The notes under the pieces are model-generated. The model saw nothing but the letters and a program-made list of their open reading frames with translations, did not search any database and was not told where the DNA came from. 64,000 nucleotides of DNA from an uncultured Cellulomonas sp. (GTDB lineage: Bacteria > Actinomycetota > Actinomycetes > Actinomycetales > Cellulomonadaceae). Numbering within the stretch: the first letter of the stretch is position 1; each line of letters starts with the position of its first letter. The stretch is from the NCBI RefSeq assembly GCF_947494015.1, contig NZ_CANLTL010000003.1, forward strand, positions 1 through 64,000, in the 5' to 3' direction. Shown here one piece after another: positions 46,421 to 54,878 of the stretch. Both the position numbers and the translations under genes were made by a program.

Positions 46421-47989
46421 GTGCGACCTCTGACGGACGTCCGGCTGGTCCCGGCCGCCCTGGTGTGCTGGGCGGCCTGCCTCGTCGGCGTCCGGCTGCC
46501 ACCGGCCGTGGCGGGCGCCGTCGCCGCCGGCGCCCTCGTGGCGAGCGGTCTCGTGGCCGGCGCTGTCGTGGCCGCCGGCGCGGCGGTGGCACGCACGTCG
46601 GCGGCCGGCGCGTCGGCGACCGGCGCGTCGGCGACGGGCGCGGTCCGACCGGCGCGCGCCCACGGTGAGGTCGTGGGGCACGTCGTCCTGCTGCTGGTCG
46701 TCTGCGCGGCGGCGCTCGGGTCCACGGCGAGCCAGCGGACCGTCCGGGACTCCGGCCTGTTCGCCGACCTGGTGGCGCAGGGGGCACAGGTGCGGGTCGT
46801 GGGAACGGTCGGCTCCGAACCCGTCCCGCTGCGCAGCACGACGCCGTGGGGCGACGACGGGGCACGGCTGCGCGTGGACCTCATGGTCGAGCACGTCTCC
46901 GGTGACGGTCGCTCGGGTCCGGCAGCGGCACCCGTCCTGCTCCTGGCGGGCCCGCAGTGGGCCGCGGTGGGCTACGGCTCACGGGTCAGCGCCCTGGGCA
47001 CCCTGGAACCCACGGGCCCGGGCGACGACGCGGTCGCGCTGCTGGTGGTCCGCGGTCCGCCGACGACATCGGCGCCGGCGGGCCCCGTGGATCTGCGCGT
47101 CGCCGCCGTGCGGACCGCCCTGCTCCGGGTGTCCGACGGTCTGCCCGCCGACCAGCGCGGGCTCGTCCCCGGAGCAGCCATCGGCGACACGTCGCGGATC
47201 CCCGACGACCTCGACCGCGCGATGCGGGTCGCGGGGTTGACCCACGTCACCGCGGTCTCCGGCGCGCACTTCGCCATCGTCGGCGCCGTCGTCCTGGCGG
47301 TGACCGCGCTCGCCGGGCTCGCGCGCCCGGCCCGGGCCGGCGTGGTGGCGGCCGCCATGGTGGGGTTCGTCCTCCTGGTGCACCCGCAGCCCAGCGTGCT
47401 GCGTGCTGCAGTCATGGGTGGGGTCGGCGTGTGCGCGCTCGTCCTGGGGCGACCGTCGCGGGCCGTGCCCGGCCTGGCGACCTGCGTGCTCGTCCTCCTC
47501 GTCGTCGACCCGTGGCTCGCGACGAGCATCGGCTTCACCCTGTCGGTCGTGGCGACCGCGGGGATCGTGCTCGGCAGCAGCCCGTTGACGACCGCGATGG
47601 CGCCACCGCTGCCCGACCGGATCGCCCGGCTCGTCGCCGTGCCGCTGGCGGCCCAGTGGGCCTGTGGTCCGGTCGTCGTCGTGCTGTCCGACGGGCTGCC
47701 GACCTATGCCGTGCTCGCCAACATCGCCGCGGCGCCCGCTCTGGTCCCCGCGACCGTCCTCGGGGTGCTGGCGGCGGTCGTCGCGCCCTGGTGGGAGGCG
47801 GGCGGCGTCGCGTGCGCCCGGGGCGCCGGCCTCGCCGCCTGGTGGGTCGCGACCGTGGCGCGCACCGCCGCGGGGCTTCCCGCCGCGGTGCTCCCGTGGC
47901 CGGCCGGGCCGGTGGGTCCGCTGGGTCTGGCCGGCGTGACGCTCCTCGTCACCCTCGCCCTGCGACATCGCTCCCGGCGGGTGGGCTGA
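46421..47989 (+). CDS. comEC: ComEC/Rec2 DNA channel protein, membrane part only
   Basis: A 522-residue membrane protein. The Competence domain is clear: RGLVPGAAIGDTSRIPDDLDRAMRVAGLTHVTAVSGAHFAIVG is the most conserved ComEC block, followed by many helices and TSIGFTLSVVATAGIVL. The family's C-terminal metallo-beta-lactamase-like nuclease domain is absent, because the frame ends soon after the last helix. It would form the channel that imports single-stranded DNA. It begins 19 bases after comEA and precedes holA, the usual order. Confidence 0.93.
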   Translation: MRPLTDVRLVPAALVCWAACLVGVRLPPAVAGAVAAGALVASGLVAGAVVAAGAAVARTSAAGASATGASATGAVRPARAHGEVVGHVVLLLVVCAAALGSTASQRTVRDSGLFADLVAQGAQVRVVGTVGSEPVPLRSTTPWGDDGARLRVDLMVEHVSGDGRSGPAAAPVLLLAGPQWAAVGYGSRVSALGTLEPTGPGDDAVALLVVRGPPTTSAPAGPVDLRVAAVRTALLRVSDGLPADQRGLVPGAAIGDTSRIPDDLDRAMRVAGLTHVTAVSGAHFAIVGAVVLAVTALAGLARPARAGVVAAAMVGFVLLVHPQPSVLRAAVMGGVGVCALVLGRPSRAVPGLATCVLVLLVVDPWLATSIGFTLSVVATAGIVLGSSPLTTAMAPPLPDRIARLVAVPLAAQWACGPVVVVLSDGLPTYAVLANIAAAPALVPATVLGVLAAVVAPWWEAGGVACARGAGLAAWWVATVARTAAGLPAAVLPWPAGPVGPLGLAGVTLLVTLALRHRSRRVG

Positions 47990-48092
47990 GGGAGGCGCCG
48001 CCGGCCGCCGGGGAACCGGCCGCCCCGGCACCGGGCCCCCGTGCCGGTGCGCGGTCCGCGGCCGTGTCGGTCCGGCGTGGCAGGCTGTCGGG

Positions 48093-49169
48093 GTGCCGCC
48101 CGCTCCCCGACGCGCCTCCTCCCCGTCCGCCTCCGCGGGCCGCTCGGCCCGCTCGTCGTCCGGGTCGTCGGGTGTCGGACGCGGCAGCAGCTCCCGGCCG
48201 CCGCTGGAGTGGCACGAGGCCGCCCCCGCCCCGGTGGTCCTCGTCACCGGCGGCGAACGGCTGCTCGCCGAACGTGCGGTCGCCACCGTGGTGGCTGCCG
48301 TGCGCGAGGCGGATCCGGCGGTCGAGGTGACCCGGGTCGAGGGCGCCGGGTACACGGCCGGCACGCTGGGCGTGGTGACCAGCCCGTCCCTGTTCGGGGA
48401 GGCGCGCGTGGTCGTCGTCGAGGGGCTCGAGCAGGGTACGGAGGAGCTCCTGAAGGAGGCGACCGCCTACCTCGACGCCCCCGCCGACGACGTCGTCCTC
48501 GTGCTGCAGCACGGCGGCGGCCAGCGCGGCAAGAAGCTGCTGGACGCGGTCCGCGCCACCCGCGCGCCGGTGGTGGCGTGCGACCCGATCAAGAAGGACG
48601 CGGACAAGGTCGCCTTCGCGTCCGCGGAGCTGCGCCGGGCCGGCCGGCGCGCCGACGCGGCCGGGGTGCGGGCGCTCGTGGAGGCGGTCGGCGCGGACCT
48701 GCGCGAGCTCGCCGCGGCCTGCGCGCAGCTCGCGGCCGACACGACCGGACCGATCGGCGCCGACGTGGTGGCGCGCTACTACGGCGGCCGGATCGAGGCC
48801 ACCGGCTTCCGGGTCGCCGACGCCGCGATCGCCGGCGACACGGGGCAGGCAGTGGCGTTGCTGCGCCACGCGCTGGCGACCGGTGCGGACCCGGTGCCGC
48901 TGGTCGCCGCGCTCGCGGCCAAGCTGCGCGTGCTGGCCAAGGTGGCGGCGACCCGCGGCAGGGGGGCGGGCGCCGTGCGCGACCTGGGACTGGCGCCGTG
49001 GCAGGTCGACCGGGCACGCAAGGACCTCGCACGCTGGACGCCGGAGGGGCTGGCGGCCGCGATCACCGCGGTCGCGCAGGCCGACGCGGAGGTCAAGGGC
49101 GCGGGCCGCGACCCGGTGTTCGCCGTCGAGCGCGCCGTGCTGCGCGTCGCCTCGGCGGCCGGAGGCTGA
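48093..49169 (+). CDS. holA: DNA polymerase III delta subunit
   Basis: A 358-residue clamp-loader subunit. After a Ser/Ala/Arg-rich N-terminal stretch (1-38) come VVLVTGGERLLAERAVATVV, SLFGEARVVVVEGLEQGTEELL and DDVVLVLQHGGGQRGKKLLDAVR, the AAA-like domain lacking a working P-loop, then ARYYGGRIEATGFRVADAAI and the C-terminal helical part with ALAAKLRVLAKVAATRG. Delta opens the sliding clamp. The neighbouring comEC and rpsT genes are the classic setting. Confidence 0.95.
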   Translation: MPPAPRRASSPSASAGRSARSSSGSSGVGRGSSSRPPLEWHEAAPAPVVLVTGGERLLAERAVATVVAAVREADPAVEVTRVEGAGYTAGTLGVVTSPSLFGEARVVVVEGLEQGTEELLKEATAYLDAPADDVVLVLQHGGGQRGKKLLDAVRATRAPVVACDPIKKDADKVAFASAELRRAGRRADAAGVRALVEAVGADLRELAAACAQLAADTTGPIGADVVARYYGGRIEATGFRVADAAIAGDTGQAVALLRHALATGADPVPLVAALAAKLRVLAKVAATRGRGAGAVRDLGLAPWQVDRARKDLARWTPEGLAAAITAVAQADAEVKGAGRDPVFAVERAVLRVASAAGG

Positions 49170-49174
49170 GCCGG

Positions 49175-49942
49175 TCAGCCCCTCGGCAGAGCCGTCCGGG
49201 CGAACCCGGGCGCGGTCGTGAGGCGCTCCAGAGCCGCACCCTGGACCAGACCGAAGCCCGCGGACCGGCACTGCTGCAGCACGGCGGAGGAGTCGACGAA
49301 GTCCGCGATCAGACGGGCCCCGCGCGACGCCGCAAGCTCGAGCAGGGGACGCCCCTCGAGGTCCAGGTCGCGGGCGTCGATCTTGACGAAGTCGGCCAGC
49401 GGGAGCAGGCGCCGCTGGTCGGCCCGGCCGGTGAAGTCGCCGAGCGAGATCCGGCAGCCGAGCGACTTGAGCCGCAGCAGCCCGTCCCGCACCACGCCGT
49501 CGCACTCCGCGGTCCCGTCGGACTCCACGACGATCTGCCGCGGACGGCGCGGCAGCGGCAGGTCGCCCGCCAGGAACGCCCGGGTCACGCGCACGAACAC
49601 GGACCGGGTGCCGACCGCGGCGTCGAGGTCCCGGAAGGCGGACCGCAGGTCGTCCGCCGCCCTGCGCGCGTCGGCGCCGTGGTCGGCGCGCTGCCCGTCG
49701 CCGCCGGCGAGCAGGTCGGACCGATCGCGGGCGGGGTCGGCTGCGCACTGCCGCGGTACCCCGGCAGGCCCCAGCACGACGCCGTACTCGCGTCCGGACA
49801 CCCGGAACACGCGTCGGCGCGCGAGGCGCGGGGTGTGGCGGCGTCGGGACGCCTCCCACTCCGCTCGGGCGGCGGGCGAGACGGCGGAGTCCACGGCGAC
49901 GGCGATGGCGGCGAGGTCGGCAGTCATGATGGCCATGACCAT
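49175..49942 (-). CDS. Degenerate EAL-domain protein
   Basis: A 255-residue protein whose second half aligns by eye with an EAL phosphodiesterase (RQIVVESDGTAEC at the ELTE position, ISLGDFTGRADQRRLLPLADFVKIDARDL, then GARLIADFVDSSAVLQQCRSAGFGLVQGA). The DDFG motif has become GDFT, the first EAL Glu motif is missing, and the N-terminal third does not resemble an EAL domain. Catalysis is unlikely; it may bind c-di-GMP or a protein partner, as YdiV-type proteins do. Three in-frame ATG codons (49942, 49936, 49927) compete for the start. It is divergent from the peptide gene. Confidence 0.75.
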   Translation of the reverse strand: MVMAIMTADLAAIAVAVDSAVSPAARAEWEASRRRHTPRLARRRVFRVSGREYGVVLGPAGVPRQCAADPARDRSDLLAGGDGQRADHGADARRAADDLRSAFRDLDAAVGTRSVFVRVTRAFLAGDLPLPRRPRQIVVESDGTAECDGVVRDGLLRLKSLGCRISLGDFTGRADQRRLLPLADFVKIDARDLDLEGRPLLELAASRGARLIADFVDSSAVLQQCRSAGFGLVQGAALERLTTAPGFARTALPRG

Positions 49943-50173
49943 ACTCGACCGCGCCTCTGACGAACGGGTGAACGGGTCGGGCGGCCGCGGCGATGCGCCA
50001 CCCGGGCGGCGCCCGAGCGGGTGAAAATCGCCCGAGAGTCCTCCGTCTGGGGGAACCGTGACCGTAGATGGTGCGGCAGCGCTGCTCGAGCACCCCGCTC
50101 CGGCGCCAGGGCGCCCGCCCGATGTGTCATCATCTTTGTGACGCACAGTTATCGATTGCTAACAGGAGAACCC

Positions 50174-50317
50174 ATGAAGCGCTTCGCCAGCTCCGCCGTA
50201 GCCCTCGTGCTGTCCGCCGGTCTGGTGCTGGCCGGATTCGGCTTCGGCACCGGCGGCCTGGGCGACGGAGCGACGACCAATGGTGGCGCTCCGGGCTGCT
50301 GCCGGCAGATCGCCTGA
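50174..50317 (+). CDS. Small secreted peptide precursor (47 residues), candidate signal peptide of a TPR receptor
   Basis: A 47-residue protein with a textbook export signal: KR at the start, hydrophobic core SSAVALVLSAGLVLAGF, and then a Gly/Thr-rich stretch ending NGGAPGCCRQIA. The ribosome site AGGAG is 6 bases before ATG. A hairpin follows at 50333-50360, and the next gene is an XRE-TPR regulator on the same strand. The size and layout resemble PapR- or NprX-type pheromone precursors of Firmicutes, which are exported, processed and re-imported. The C-terminal 10-15 residues, with two adjacent cysteines, are the likely mature signal. No function has been shown to my knowledge. Confidence 0.72.
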   Translation: MKRFASSAVALVLSAGLVLAGFGFGTGGLGDGATTNGGAPGCCRQIA

Positions 50318-50332
50318 TGACCACCCGGGCGT

Positions 50333-50360
50333 GGGTCGCGCGACAGGGGGCGCGCGACCC
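50333..50360 (+). terminator. Hairpin between the peptide gene and the TPR regulator
   Basis: GGGTCGCGCG and CGCGCGACCC form a perfect 10-bp stem with an 8-base loop, 15 bases after the peptide stop. It can act as a terminator or attenuator, making peptide message more abundant than regulator message. Confidence 0.7.
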
Positions 50361-50439
50361 GCGCACACGGGTGAACCATGTGAACATCGTCGGTCCAACC
50401 GGTACCGGAGATCCCACGTCACACCTAAGGTGACACCTC

Positions 50440-51771
50440 ATGACCGATGTAAGTGACCGGGTCCGTGAGCTCCGGCTGGCCGCCGGCCTCTCCCAGACGG
50501 CCCTCGCGGGTGACTCCTTCTCGCCGAGCTACATCTCGCTGATCGAGGCAGGGCGGCGCGTGCCGACCGACGCCGCGCTCGAGGTGCTCGCGGCGAGGCT
50601 GGACACCACCGCGGACTTCCTGCGCCACGGCGACACCGCACCCAGCGAGGCGCGGGCCCGGCTCGAGGTCGACTACGCCAAGCTCGCACTGATCGACGGC
50701 GACGCGGCGCAGGCGCGTGACCGGCTGCGGGCGCTCGACCTCGACGTGATCGCCCCGGCGCACCACACCGAGATCCTGCTCACGCTCGCGCGTGCGTACG
50801 AGGCGCTCGGTGACCTCGAGGCGTCCGTCGCCGTGCTCGAACCGCTGCTGGCGCGTCTGCGCAAGCGGGGCCAGCACCTCGACGTCGCCGCGGTGGCGAA
50901 CGAGCTCGTCGCGTCCTACCTCGAGGCGGGCGACCTGCACCGCAGCATCGACGTCGGCGAGCTGGTCGCCGGCGAGCTGGAGGCGGCCGGGCTGACCGGG
51001 ACGGACGAGCACCTGCGACTGGCCTCGACCGTGCTGTGGGCGTACGTCGAGCGGGGCGACATGCTCTACGCGACGCACCGGGTCGCTGAGCTCGTCGCCC
51101 AGGCGGACGCGCACGGCACCCCGCGGGGGCGCGGCAGCGTCTACTGGAACGCCGCGCTGGTCGCGGAGGAGCGGCGTGACTTCGCGCTCGCTCACACCTT
51201 CACCACGCGTGCGCTCGCCCTGCTCGGGGAGAGCTCCGGTGGCCGCGACATCCCGCGCCTGCGTCTCTACTACGGCTGGCTGCTGCTGCGCTCCGACCCG
51301 CCGGAGCCCGCCGAGGCCCTGCGGCAGCTGGACCGCGCGGGCGAGCAGCTCACGGCGGTGGGCTCCGAGGTCGACCTCGCCCGGGTCGAGGTGGAGCGCT
51401 CACGCGCGCACCTGATGCTGGGCGACGTCGAGGAGTCCGAGCGCTGGGCCCGCGCCGCGGTCGACCGCTTGGGGGGCTCGCCCCGGCTGGAGACGGCGGT
51501 GGCGCACCTCGCCCTCGGGGACGCGCTGCACGCGAGCCACCGCGAGCAGGACGCCGCGTCGGCGTACGGCTGGGCGGCCGACATGCTGGGCATGATGTCG
51601 GCCAGTCGGCAGTCGGCGGCGGCCTGGCGTGAGCTGGGGGACCGGTTCCTCACCCGCGGGGACACCGCTCGCGCCGCGGCCGCCTTCGACCGGGCGCTGT
51701 CGGAGGCCGGCTTCCGCCACGCCGTGCCGTCCACGGTGCTGAACATCATCGGGGCCGTCGGCTCCGACTGA
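50440..51771 (+). CDS. XRE-family regulator with a TPR-like helical domain, RRNPP-like
   Basis: A 443-residue protein. Residues 5-65 are an XRE helix-turn-helix (VRELRLAAGLSQTALAGDSFSPSYISLIEAGRR...AALEVLAARL). The remaining 370 residues are paired amphipathic helices of 34-40 residue period (for example ILLTLARAYEALGDLEASVAVLEPLLARL and AAAWRELGDRFLTRGDTARAAAAFDRAL), i.e. about eight TPR units. This layout is that of PlcR, NprR, PrgX and Rgg, whose TPR domain binds a short peptide that changes DNA binding. AAGGTG precedes the ATG by 10 bases. The secreted-peptide gene lies 122 bases upstream. DNA targets are unknown. Confidence 0.9.
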   Translation: MTDVSDRVRELRLAAGLSQTALAGDSFSPSYISLIEAGRRVPTDAALEVLAARLDTTADFLRHGDTAPSEARARLEVDYAKLALIDGDAAQARDRLRALDLDVIAPAHHTEILLTLARAYEALGDLEASVAVLEPLLARLRKRGQHLDVAAVANELVASYLEAGDLHRSIDVGELVAGELEAAGLTGTDEHLRLASTVLWAYVERGDMLYATHRVAELVAQADAHGTPRGRGSVYWNAALVAEERRDFALAHTFTTRALALLGESSGGRDIPRLRLYYGWLLLRSDPPEPAEALRQLDRAGEQLTAVGSEVDLARVEVERSRAHLMLGDVEESERWARAAVDRLGGSPRLETAVAHLALGDALHASHREQDAASAYGWAADMLGMMSASRQSAAAWRELGDRFLTRGDTARAAAAFDRALSEAGFRHAVPSTVLNIIGAVGSD

Positions 51772-51803
51772 CGGACCGACACCGACCGGGCCGCGGCCCC
51801 ACG

Positions 51804-51856
51804 GACGACGACGACGGCCGCAGGCGCTCACCGCGCCTGCGGCCGTCGTCGTCCGT
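51804..51856 (+). terminator. Strong hairpin after the TPR regulator gene
   Basis: GACGACGACGGCCGCAGGCG(C) pairs with its reverse complement ending at about 51853-51856 around the loop TCACC. A few extra ACG units on the left arm allow register shifts. It lies 32 bases after the stop codon. Confidence 0.75.
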
Positions 51857-51933
51857 CGTGGTGGTCGTCGACCGTCGGGTCGCCTGACCGTCCTGTTCCG
51901 GCGACGCGGACGGTGCGTGCCCGGGAACGCGAA

Positions 51934-51970
51934 CGAGGGCGCCCACCCGATCTCCCGGGTGACGCCCTCG
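51934..51970 (-). terminator. Hairpin after rpsT
   Basis: CGAGGGCG..CACCCG pairs with CGGGTG.CGCCCTCG with one small mismatch around a short loop. It lies 47 bases past the rpsT stop, back to back with the terminator of the convergent gene. Confidence 0.7.
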
Positions 51971-52016
51971 CTGTCGTGCCGACGCCGCGGTGCGGCGGCG
52001 CGTCAGGCGATGCGAC

Positions 52017-52277
52017 TCAGAGCGCGTTGACCGACTTCGCCAGCGCCGACTTCTTGTTGGCCGCCTGGTTCTGGTGGATGACGCCCTTGGACACGGCCTT
52101 GTCGAGCTTCTTCGACGCGGTCTGCAGCGCCACCGTCGCCGCGGCCTTGTCGCCACCGGCGACAGCCTCGCGGACGCGGCGCACGTGCGTGCGGATCTCC
52201 GACTTGACGGCCTTGTTGCGCAGGCGCGCCTTCTCGTTGGTCGCGATGCGCTTGATCTGGGACTTGATGTTCGCCAC
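52017..52277 (-). CDS. rpsT: 30S ribosomal protein S20
   Basis: An 86-residue basic protein binding 16S r[25 protein letters not shown] at the start and [20 protein letters not shown] near the end are the S20 signatures. The start is GTG at 52277, with AAGAGAG 13 bases before it. Position next to holA-related genes and a few kilobases from lepA is the common actinobacterial arrangement. Confidence 0.97.
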   Translation of the reverse strand: MANIKSQIKRIATNEKARLRNKAVKSEIRTHVRRVREAVAGGDKAAATVALQTASKKLDKAVSKGVIHQNQAANKKSALAKSVNAL

Positions 52278-52523
52278 GTGTGGACTCTCTTGTGTGTTCG
52301 CCGAAGCGATCTGAACAGGTCGTAGAGGGCTTGACCAGATCCGGGACTGGGGCGTGGGGCACCCGCGGAGAGGAGCTGGAAGGGTGCCGCCGACCTGGGC
52401 GGGCACGCGAAGATCGATGCTACCAGTCCGGAGTGGGCGGTTCCAGGTGGCCTGGGCCACGGCGGACCGGCACCGCCACGCCGTCGATCACCGCCAGCCC
52501 GTCCCGCACCGCCACGCCGTCGG

Positions 52524-54623
52524 TCACCGTGCCGGGCTGCCGCCCGCCGCGGATGCCAGCATGCGCCCCAGCTCCGCCTCGGGCACCGGGTGCCCGAACA
52601 GCCAGCCCTGGCCGTGCGTCCAGCCGTGCGCGAGCGCGAGCTCGCGCTGCTGGGTGGTCTCGACGCCCTCCACGACGCCGTACCGGCGCAACGACTCCGC
52701 CAGCGCGGCGATCGCGGCGCTGATCCGGTCGGCCGCGCCGCCGTCGCCGAGCCGGGCGGTGAAGGAGCGGTCGAGCTTGAGGCCGTCGACGGGCGCCGAC
52801 AGGACCGAGGACAGCGCGGAGTACCCGGTGCCGAAGTCGTCCAGCACGAGTGTCACGCCCATCGAGGCCAGTCGCTCCAGATCCAGCCGGGCCGAACCGG
52901 CAGCCTGGAGCACGCCGCTCTCGGTGATCTCGAGGCCCAGCCGGTGGGGCTCGACGTGGTGAGCGGTCAGCGCGTCGCGGACGACCCGCGACAGGTCGGC
53001 GCGGCCGATCTGCCGGGGCGAGACGTTGACGAAGACCTGGCCCTCCAGGTCCGGGTGGCGGGCCAGGAAGCCGCACGCCTCCTGCAGCACCCAGGCCCCG
53101 AGCGACGGCATGAGGTGGGACTGCTCGCAGACGTCGATGAACTCCTCGGGGAGCAGCAGCCCGCGCCGGGGGTGCCGCCACCGGACCAGTGACTCCAGCG
53201 CGACCACGCGGCCGCTGCGCAGGTCGACGATCGGCTGGTAGTGCAGCTCCAGCTCGCCACGCGCGATGGACGCCCGCAGGTCCTGCTCGACCTGCAGCCG
53301 GTGCAGCGCCTGGGTGCGGTACGCCTCGTCGTACACCTCCCAGCGCGACCGGCCACGGTCCTTGGCGACGTACAGCGCGGTGTCGGCGTCGCCGAGCACC
53401 TGGTCCGCGGTCCGGGCGCCGTCGCTGACGGTCAGGCCGGCGCTGACGCCGGGCACCACCTCGTGGTCGCCGATCGTGACGGGCTGCTGGACCGTGTCCA
53501 GCACCCGCTGGAGCGCCTGGCCGGCGTCGTCCACCGAGCCCACGCCCTCCATGACCAGGACGAACTCGTCACCGCCCAGGCGCGCCACGGTGTCCGACGG
53601 CCGGACGGAGGACTGCATCCGGGCGGCCACCTCCTGCAGCAGACGGTCGCCCGCATCGTGACCGAGCGAGTCGTTGATGCGCTTGAAGTGGTCCAGGTCC
53701 ATGAACACGACGGCCACGAGCTTGTCCGTCCGGGCCGCGACGCCGAGGGCGTGCGTGAGCCGGTCCAGCAGGAGGCTGCGGTTGGCCAGGCCGGTGAGGT
53801 GGTCGTAGAGCGCGCGCCGCTCGAGCAGGTCGTGCGCGCGCCGGACCTCTGACACGTCCTCCATCTGCCCGACGTAGTGCAGCGGCACCCCGTCGCGTCC
53901 GCGGACGAGGGACACGGTCAGCCGGGTCCACACCGGCTCACCCGTGCCGCGCAGGAACCGCGCCTGGACCTGGTAGGAGTCGATCTCGCCGGCGTCCAGC
54001 GCGCGTCGCTGCTCGGCGTCGGCGTCGCGGTCCTCGGGCAGCACGAGCGCAGCCGTCGTGGTGGCGAGCAGCTCGTCCTCGGTGCGGCCCAGGATGGTGG
54101 TCAGTGCGGTGTTGACCTGGTGGAAGCGGCCGTCCAGCCCGGTGATCGACATGCCGATCGGGGCGTCCTGGAACGTGCGCCGGAACTGGTCCTCGCTGCT
54201 CTGCAGCGCCTGGCGCTGCAGCATCTGCGCGGTGATGTCGACGAACGTGGTCAGCACCGGCTTCGGCGTGCCGCGGGGTGCGGGCACCTCGGGCGCGAAC
54301 GGGCTCGCGCTCACGTGCAGCCAGACCTGCCGTCCCGCGGTGCGTCGCAGCCCCAGGACGGCGGCGCTCGTGCGGCCGGTGCGGGCGGCCCGGTGCGCGG
54401 GGTGGTCGCGCTCGGGCAGCGGACTCCCGCTGACGTCGACCGGGTCACCGCCGACGACGGCGACGGGCCGCCCGAGCAGGTCCTCGCGCGGCAGGCCGAG
54501 GATCCGGCTGGCCGCCGCGTTGACGTCCACCACGGTGCCCTGGGGGTCGCTCAGGACGACGCCCTCCTGGAGTGCGTCCAGGGCGGCCCCGGTGAGCCGG
54601 ACGATCTGCGTGCCCGACGACAT
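52524..54623 (-). CDS. PAS-PAS-GGDEF-EAL cyclic-di-GMP enzyme
   Basis: A 699-residue protein with two PAS-like sensor domains (about 10-130 and 150-265), a GGDEF domain (about 280-440) with MDLDHFKRINDSLGHDAGD and RLGGDEFVLV, and an EAL domain (about 450-699) with ESL in place of EAL, NVSPRQIG, EITESG, DDFGTGYSALS and GVVEGVETTQQ. Both active-site signatures look intact, so it may make or break c-di-GMP depending on PAS signals. No transmembrane helix is visible, so it is cytoplasmic. It has a divergent start from lepA, with about 250 bases between. Confidence 0.95.
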   Translation of the reverse strand: MSSGTQIVRLTGAALDALQEGVVLSDPQGTVVDVNAAASRILGLPREDLLGRPVAVVGGDPVDVSGSPLPERDHPAHRAARTGRTSAAVLGLRRTAGRQVWLHVSASPFAPEVPAPRGTPKPVLTTFVDITAQMLQRQALQSSEDQFRRTFQDAPIGMSITGLDGRFHQVNTALTTILGRTEDELLATTTAALVLPEDRDADAEQRRALDAGEIDSYQVQARFLRGTGEPVWTRLTVSLVRGRDGVPLHYVGQMEDVSEVRRAHDLLERRALYDHLTGLANRSLLLDRLTHALGVAARTDKLVAVVFMDLDHFKRINDSLGHDAGDRLLQEVAARMQSSVRPSDTVARLGGDEFVLVMEGVGSVDDAGQALQRVLDTVQQPVTIGDHEVVPGVSAGLTVSDGARTADQVLGDADTALYVAKDRGRSRWEVYDEAYRTQALHRLQVEQDLRASIARGELELHYQPIVDLRSGRVVALESLVRWRHPRRGLLLPEEFIDVCEQSHLMPSLGAWVLQEACGFLARHPDLEGQVFVNVSPRQIGRADLSRVVRDALTAHHVEPHRLGLEITESGVLQAAGSARLDLERLASMGVTLVLDDFGTGYSALSSVLSAPVDGLKLDRSFTARLGDGGAADRISAAIAALAESLRRYGVVEGVETTQQRELALAHGWTHGQGWLFGHPVPEAELGRMLASAAGGSPAR

Positions 54624-54878
54624 GTGCGGCGACCTCTTTCAGGGATGGGGCGGGTGAAACCGCCCGCAGTCCCTCTATCGGCGCAGCGCGCCCGGAGTTG
54701 AGCCGACGGGAAGCCGGCGTCGGGCAGGCGCCGGCGTCGGGCAGACGTCGGGCAGACGTCGCGCAGGGCGTCGAGCGGAGCGGGGTGACGTGGGACGATG
54801 GGGACCCGAGTCCTCGCCGGCAGCCTCTGCGCCGCTCGCCGAGGCCGACCGCCTCACCGACCTGGAGCCGACGCCAGC

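Noticed and set aside
50424-50434. CACCTAAGGTG as an autoregulatory operator of the TPR regulator
   Set aside because: It is short and imperfect, and half of it is the ribosome binding site AAGGTG, so chance is a sufficient explanation.
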